Below the pieces are notes generated by a model. The model saw only the letters and a list, made by a program, of their open reading frames with translations, had not been told where the DNA came from and made no database searches. Made by a program: the position numbers and the translations under genes. Below, in pieces: positions 57,884 through 64,000 of a DNA stretch of 64,000 nt (positions within the stretch are counted from its first letter, which is position 1; every line of letters starts with the position of its first letter). The stretch comes from Dermanyssus gallinae (lineage: Eukaryota > Arthropoda > Arachnida > Mesostigmata > Dermanyssidae), in NCBI GenBank assembly GCA_003439945.1, contig QVRM01002192.1, positions 1,260,001-1,324,000 on the forward strand. The letters are read 5' to 3'.

Positions 57884-60800
57884 AACTACTACTACAGATG
57901 ATGCTGTGAATTCCCTACGTGTTTAATGTTATTACTATATCAACAACAGCAGCAACGTTAGCTTGTTCTTGCAACCGCTGGCCGTTGCCGCTTCTCGACG
58001 ATGACAATGTAGCGGCGGTTCGCGATGACCACGTTGTGGTCATTGCGAAAAAGGGTTTACGTCGTTCCTGGTGTTGATGAGGTAAATGCAGCTGTAGATA
58101 TTCAAATGGGTAACCCCCAGCGCCGCCACAGCGGTCTTTCATTGCCGACCCGGGGACAAAATGGTTGCTCCACGTGGAGACAGCGATCGATGCGCTATAA
58201 TACACACACGACACGTGTACGTGCTGCACAACACAACCGCCAAGTATTTCGCATCCTGCTTTGAATACACACTCTTGGCAGAGGACATTAAGATGACGAT
58301 ATGCCGGTACATTTCGTTGACTTGGATACAAGGCGTAACACGATGAGTGCGCTGGGCATGATGTTGTCCACTTATGCTCATGCAAAGGGTTCGATCTTCA
58401 TCAAGTAGCAACTGACCTGTGTAAGCATTACACAGGTAAGATATCGTGTCGAGGGAACATATGGATATATCTTTACCTGTCTGCATCTACTCTATTGCTG
58501 CGAAAGCTTCATGATATCTGTTCTATGTCCTGAGACTGTGATCGAAAAACGACATATGATGAGGACATGCGTATAGTCTGTGCACTGCACGGGTCCAATA
58601 AACGTGTCTCTGGGTCGATTGATTAGCTGAAGCTAGTAGTTTGGTTGTTTGTCATTATTATTGTTGTTGTTGTTACTATGAGATTACCGCTGTTGTAATT
58701 TAGCTGCTTTTATTGCTGATGATGGCGGTAGCAGTAATGTTGTTACTGCTACAGTCCTTAGGCTTGTTGCTCCTGTTGTTGTTATTGTTGTTGTGAGTGG
58801 ATCTACCGTTGTGGAGGATCTAGACGATCCGGTATAATGGCAGGAAACGCATTTCGAGAGTATGCCTTACCAAAGCGACGACGGCAGTATCAGTACAAGG
58901 CAAGCAGTACGGGTGGAAGCATCAGTAACTTTTTCTACGGATCACACCAGCGACTTCACCGACACCGACGCAGATGTTCTCTGCTGCCGGAACTTGCCCG
59001 TTTACATTGGTTTTGGATGCAAGTCCATAGGTCTCTTCCTATGGCCACGTCGTTGTCGTTATTGTTCCTCTCTCTCTCCCTCCCTCTCTCTTCTACCTAT
59101 CTCTTTCCTTTATGTATGTCCGTCTTCGTTTTTCCCGACTCAATGTTTAGTTTTCACTCACGTCAAGTCATGTCCGTCCGTGTCTATTTGTAGTGCTGTA
59201 TCCGTCAAGCAGCTACAACAGGAACAACAACATTAACACTAACTTGTCGTTGTCGGGTGGGCTGGTGGTAATCAATTTGCATTATGGACAGCCCGAACCC
59301 ACGCATGCGAGCCGACCAGATGGACCAGATGGATCGGTAACGACGCACTATTTTACGTACCTTCACGTACCTGTGAACGATGCGTCCGCCATCGCCACAT
59401 CAGCATAGACAGGGAGACACCGTTGGGGGGCGGCGGGATACGAGGGTACCATAGGGGGGGGAACAGTCAGTTGGCGAGCACAACGACTGCAGTGACTTGC
59501 TGTTGCTGTTGTTGTCGTCACTGGACTTTGACACGACACAATCTGAGGAAAGGTTTTCGTTCGCCTGTACTTTGTTCTCTCGCCATCGTGCTGCTCGTAG
59601 CAAAAATTGTGGAAGTAAGTTTTATCAGTAAGTTATTACCGTCGCAATAAGTCGTGCCTATAAAAAGTCATAACTGTAGTAGACAATAGCGGTATTTACG
59701 GCTAGCATAGCAAGGCAACAGCAATAACGGAGGCCAGACACGTGCGTGCACTGAACGGTCGTACGTGAAGAGAGAGAGAGAGAGAGAGAGAAAGAGCGTC
59801 AGCGAAAACAATGACAGCTCACGTAACTACCCATCGAGCATACGGTTGTGTGCTTATTGTTATTGTGTTTGTCATATTTTATGTGAGTGTGTCTGTGTGT
59901 GTGTCTAGGTGTATCGAAATATGTGTAATCGGGTCGATCGGCTGCCACTGAATGAACCAATTATCTTAACGGTCACCATTTTAGCTGAGCTGTTGCTGGA
60001 CGAAGGGAACGCAGTTGTCTAGGTGATGGTCGCCACTGCAAAGGAAGTTGTTCGTCTTAGTCGTCGCTATCTTTTCTTCGTTGCCATTCTTGATTGCCGG
60101 TGCTTGCTCTATCTGCGTATCTGTGCCTGTGCGACCATTGCTCGCTGTTGTTATTTTTGTTGTTGTTGTTGTTTTTGTTGTTATTACTTGATTTCACTTT
60201 TTTGTTGTTTCCTTGCTGCCTTGCGTTGCACTGCTGCATGAAAACAAGATGAGCTATGTGTGTCCGTCCTGTCCTGATCGTCGTGTTGAGCCGGTGTTAC
60301 TGGCCGCTCTGCTGACACGCTCAGCCACAGATGTTCGACTGGCGGACTGACGGATGGGGCTACTCTCTGGTCGTCTGTCTGGTGTGCTGACTCTCGACGC
60401 GCTGTCGAAGCTGATCTCCGATCCGCTGCGTTGCTTTGTCATGTCGACGACTGCTGACAGAGACATAGGTCCGGTTGGTCATGTAGACACCATGCCGATG
60501 ATTATGCCTGCGATGACGCCGGAACGAGAAGCCATAGACCAGATACCAGATCAGTCAACCAACGAGTTTTCCGTGGCTGGTACGCTTTTGCAGTTCCGTA
60601 CGGCTACTACTGGCAGTAGTTGCTCTACTGCTGCTCCTGTTTTTGCTGTTATCGTTGCTTCTGCATTTGTTGTTACTTCTAATAGGTGAAGATACCAGTT
60701 GCCCCGGGCGGCGTCAGTTTTAACTTCATGCCACTTCAAGCACTGTCGTCGTTGTCTTCGCCCTCAAAGTTGCTGCCTCATATTTCCAACAGGGTCTAAA

Positions 60801-62685
60801 GAGAGCTTGTGGTTCTTGTCGTGTTGTCGTCGTCGTTGCTATAATGGTTGATCTTGTTAGCGTTGTTGTTGTCGCTATATCTGTTGATGTTGTTAGCGTT
60901 TCTGTCAAACTCCATCGTGTTATAGCGTCAGTCATAGGCGCCATAGCGATTGAGAAGAAATCTGGCTTTTTGTGCGTGCATCTGCCTACATATTTCGACT
61001 GCTACTTGTGCTGGAGATCGCTGTTTACTGTCAAGATACCATAGCGCAAGCGTTTCGTACCCGTCGCTGCGGCTGCAGCTGTTTCTGCGACCGTTGTTGT
61101 CATTGATGTACATTTCAATTGATTTCTACAGCAACAACAACATGAAATCCACGGTGCAGAAGCTGGCCTGTCAAAAAGACCAAAACTTGTCAATCAACCG
61201 GCCAGCTCACCAGGGATGGGGCGACAACAACAACAATATCATTATCTTCTTTATTCATTGCCTACGCACGTAACACGCCGCGCACACACAGCAACTCAAG
61301 CAAAAAAAAATAGACACGAAGCTCGAACGAGAGCACATCACGGGCGTCTGCAGTTAGGGTAGCCGAACAACTTCGACTTGCAATTGGTAGCGTTGCTACA
61401 ATACAGTATGTTTCGGCTTTGGCCAAGGAATAGAACAAAAGCACAAGAAACACCTACTCACTACTGCTCGTCCTCTAAAGAGCGTTGGAGACGAACACGT
61501 ATGCAGTTTGCGGCTGCAGCTTATGCTATAAATTATCTCTCTCGAAGAAGCCATAGGATCCCGTCAGCGGAAACGAAGCTAAATTGAAGGCAAATACCCG
61601 TTGAGACGTCGGCAAGATAAAAGTCAATTATGAGCAGCGACCGCGGCGTCTACCGACCACAGTGAAGACGACAGCTATCGCTGTCAGCTTCGACATCATC
61701 ATCATCACCATTCTCATCATAATCGTCATCACCAATGCATGATGAAGGTGGCTGGTAAGAAGCTTAGTGCTGCGGTTGGTTCTGGGTGAGGTCAGGGGTT
61801 GTTCTTATGATGATGATGATGATGAAGATGGCCAATCGGGTCTTTTGCTGTTCGTGTGGCGATTCTTCTTGCTGCCATTGGTACTGGTGACCGACCAGAC
61901 GACTCACGCTGTTCCCGTCGTTGTCACCGACGACAAAATCATTTTGCTTTTGTTTCGTATTGTTTTGAATTTACTGCTTGGGACATATGTTAGTGTCATT
62001 GTCGCGTTGTTGTTGTATTCATGTTGCTGTTGTAGCCTTGTTATTTTGCTGTTATTGTTGTTGTTGTAGTAGTTGTTGTACTTATAGTTGCGGCGGTTGA
62101 AATTGCCTTTACTGATAATACTTTTATTATCACTATTTTAGTTGCTATTAATGCAATTGTTCTTGATATTTGTACTGTTGGTTACTGTTGTCGTCGTTGT
62201 TATTGTTGTTAGGGTCCAGTTAGTGATGGCGCTTGTGTTGTTGCTATTGTTATCCTTGTTTTTATCTCGACGGTTATTGTTGCTTACATTATTGTGATCG
62301 TTGTTGTTATTGACCCTGGCGCTGTTATTGTTGTTGTCATGTTTTCATCATCTGTTGTTATCCAGTTAGTGCCATCTGATTTGTCTTTCTGCCGTTTAAG
62401 CGATTCGTCTTGCTGATTTCGATCGTGGTCACGTGCGATAGAGCGTATAGTAAGTAGTACACTAGGCGAGCATCACATATTTATAGCCTTCTTCAGACAA
62501 CGCCTCGACCTCGACATACGACGACGAAACCGCTTTATCCCGCCGCCTCTGTCCGTGGTACTTGCTGAGGCGGTCAGCATCTGGCCCAGACGAATTGGGA
62601 CTGTGACGGCTAGATCACACGTTTACTGAGATCAATTATTAATCTATAGAAATGTATAACCCATTTAAGTTTGGTTACTTAAAAA

Positions 62686-62694
<9 letters not shown>
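57884..62694. other. Triplet-repeat-rich DNA without identified gene
   Basis: Long tracts of GTT/CAA, GCT and GTC triplets, CT runs (about 59070-59095) and GA runs (about 59769-59790). Many short open frames occur on both strands, none with a domain I recognise. It is probably regulatory or leader DNA of a nearby gene. Confidence 0.4.

Positions 62695-62736
<42 letters not shown>
62693..62736. repeat. (TA)n array
   Basis: About 40 bases of TA after a poly-A run. Confidence 0.95.
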
Positions 62737-62741
<5 letters not shown>

Positions 62742-64000
62742 TGTCTGCGAGGGAGATGCGAGTCCCCCGTAGAAGAAGTGCGAAAATTGCGTAAAAAGTG
62801 CAGTTTTATAGACTGACGCCGTTTGGAACGACGACTACAACCAACAATAGTAACAAAAACAACAGGAGCAACAATGGGCGGTCATCATTATTGTTGTTGT
62901 CAGTAGCGCCGGAAGACAAGCAACGACGAAAACGAAGCTGTTCCACTAGTAGTAATAATAATAAGAAGGATCGCAGTGGTAGTGAAATTCGTAGTAATCG
63001 TACCTATTAAGTCCTCGTTATTTACTAGACAGGTGGGTTACTGACCCCAGCCGCTGCCAGGAGCCGCCCCGACGCGGCCGCCGGTGGTGGCGGGGGCGCC
63101 GATGTTGTCGTTTTGACGTGGCAACGTGCGGAGCGGTTCCTTTTAGCCCAAAGCCGCCACGCCAGACACAGACGATGATTATTGATAGCGGTCAGACCCT
63201 GTTCCTGTGCCTTCCGGCTACTTGCTTGCTCCGAAAGGTGGAAAAAGATGAAAAGACAAGGGCGCACAATGATGCGATGAGAGAAGTATTCAATAAACGA
63301 CTGATGCGGATTGTAATAAGAATAAGAATAATATTAGAAGTATTACTAATAGAGGATGATTGGAGTTCGTCGGCGCAAAATTCACCAACAACTTTACCGC
63401 TAACAACAAGAGTGCCGTAAGGCAAAATATGTATCGCAATAACGCGGTGTCATACTGAATGCATAATGATGATAATAACAACGACGTTAGCAACTTAAAC
63501 AATAACAACAACAACAACAAGATCAACATCAGTAACTTCAATAACAATGACGTCATTAACTCGACCAATGTTAATAGTAACAACAGAGGGCTTTCATAGA
63601 ACGAATAACAACAACACCAACAATAACAACAACAAAAACAAACGCAGAACTGGCAATAGCGTTCGAAAGACAACAGGTAGCCGTAACACTGCGAATCGTA
63701 GCAATAAAATAGCAAAGTCGATTGGGCTGAAGGGGCAGCAGTCGATGTTCTTGTTCTAATGTTAGGTGGTGGTGGTGGTGGTTGTTGGTGTTCTTATTGT
63801 TGTCGTTGTTGTTGTTGTTGTTGTCGTCGTCGTCGTCGTCGTCATCATCGTCGTTGTTGCTGCTGCTGCTGCAGTTGTTGTTGCCCACGAAGGTATAACA
63901 ATGGAAAAAATATTTGCCAGCCGGCAAAGGCAGCGAAGCAGCAACAGCAGCGGCGGTGGTGACCAACCAGTCGGCCAACCGCCGAATGAAGTCGATAGCG
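62737..64000. other. Triplet-repeat-rich DNA to window end
   Basis: CAA/AAC tracts on the plus strand, then GGT/GTT/GTC/TGC tracts at 63765-63880. No coding exon could be supported. Confidence 0.4.

Noticed and set aside
58862..59236. 124-residue plus-strand frame beginning MPYQSDDGSI
   Set aside because: Overlaps another long frame, runs into CT-repeat sequence and has no recognisable domain or splice support.
60254..60466. Ser/Arg-rich minus-strand frame as an exon
   Set aside because: No usable splice donor and an equally open plus-strand frame; triplet bias explains both.

Overview
This is eukaryotic nuclear DNA from an animal, most likely an arthropod. The evidence is spliced genes with GT..AG introns, several mariner DNA transposons, non-LTR retrotransposon pieces, tRNA-derived SINEs, very long (TA)n arrays and CAA/GTT triplet tracts. 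One LINE carboxyl terminus (19150-19617, minus strand, CRACG...ESIEHIV.EC) resembles tick and mite retrotransposons as I remember them. That makes a parasitiform mite or tick my best guess, as inference only. No operons, CRISPR arrays or bacterial features are present.

Two real protein genes can be assembled, both on the plus strand and both cut into short exons. (1) 423-10075: the last six coding exons (about 288 residues) of a saccharopine dehydrogenase-like oxidoreductase (SCCPDH). Its 5' exons lie before the window. (2) 30423-41163: a complete five-exon CDS of 361 codons for a CAP-superfamily (GAPR-1/GLIPR2-like) protein. It has a Gln- and Lys/Arg-rich amino-terminal extension, an acidic tail, and apparent loss of all four canonical CAP cavity residues. 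In both genes every exon phase joins without a frameshift.

Most of the rest is mobile and simple-repeat DNA. There is a mariner relic at 1237-2376, a nearly intact mariner with only two stop codons at 36536-37819, a third mariner relic at 43097-44055, and scrambled mariner pieces at 31850-32370. A family of fold-back elements with arms of about 470-510 bp occurs at 7163-8950 and 39163-40154. There are three tRNA-like SINE families. LINE pieces lie at about 4200-5300, 12517-13395 (minus), 17040-17600, 19150-19617 (minus), 25560-26600, 34200-34690 (minus), 44838-47490, 51620-52170 and 54270-54480 (minus). The LINE at 44838-47490 contains a recent tandem duplication of about 0.86 kb.

Layout: 1-10.7 kb SCCPDH 3' half with element-loaded introns; 10.7-19.8 kb repeats and unassigned DNA; 19.8-30.4 kb unassigned DNA with promoter-like, triplet-rich stretches, a candidate SNAG-type first exon and a 27-bp hairpin; 30.4-41.5 kb the CAP gene; 41.5-47.9 kb mobile elements; 48-50 kb a GC- and triplet-rich block that looks like a long 5' untranslated exon; 50-64 kb mostly non-coding, triplet-repeat-rich DNA with no gene I can identify. 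The two genes show no functional link to each other.
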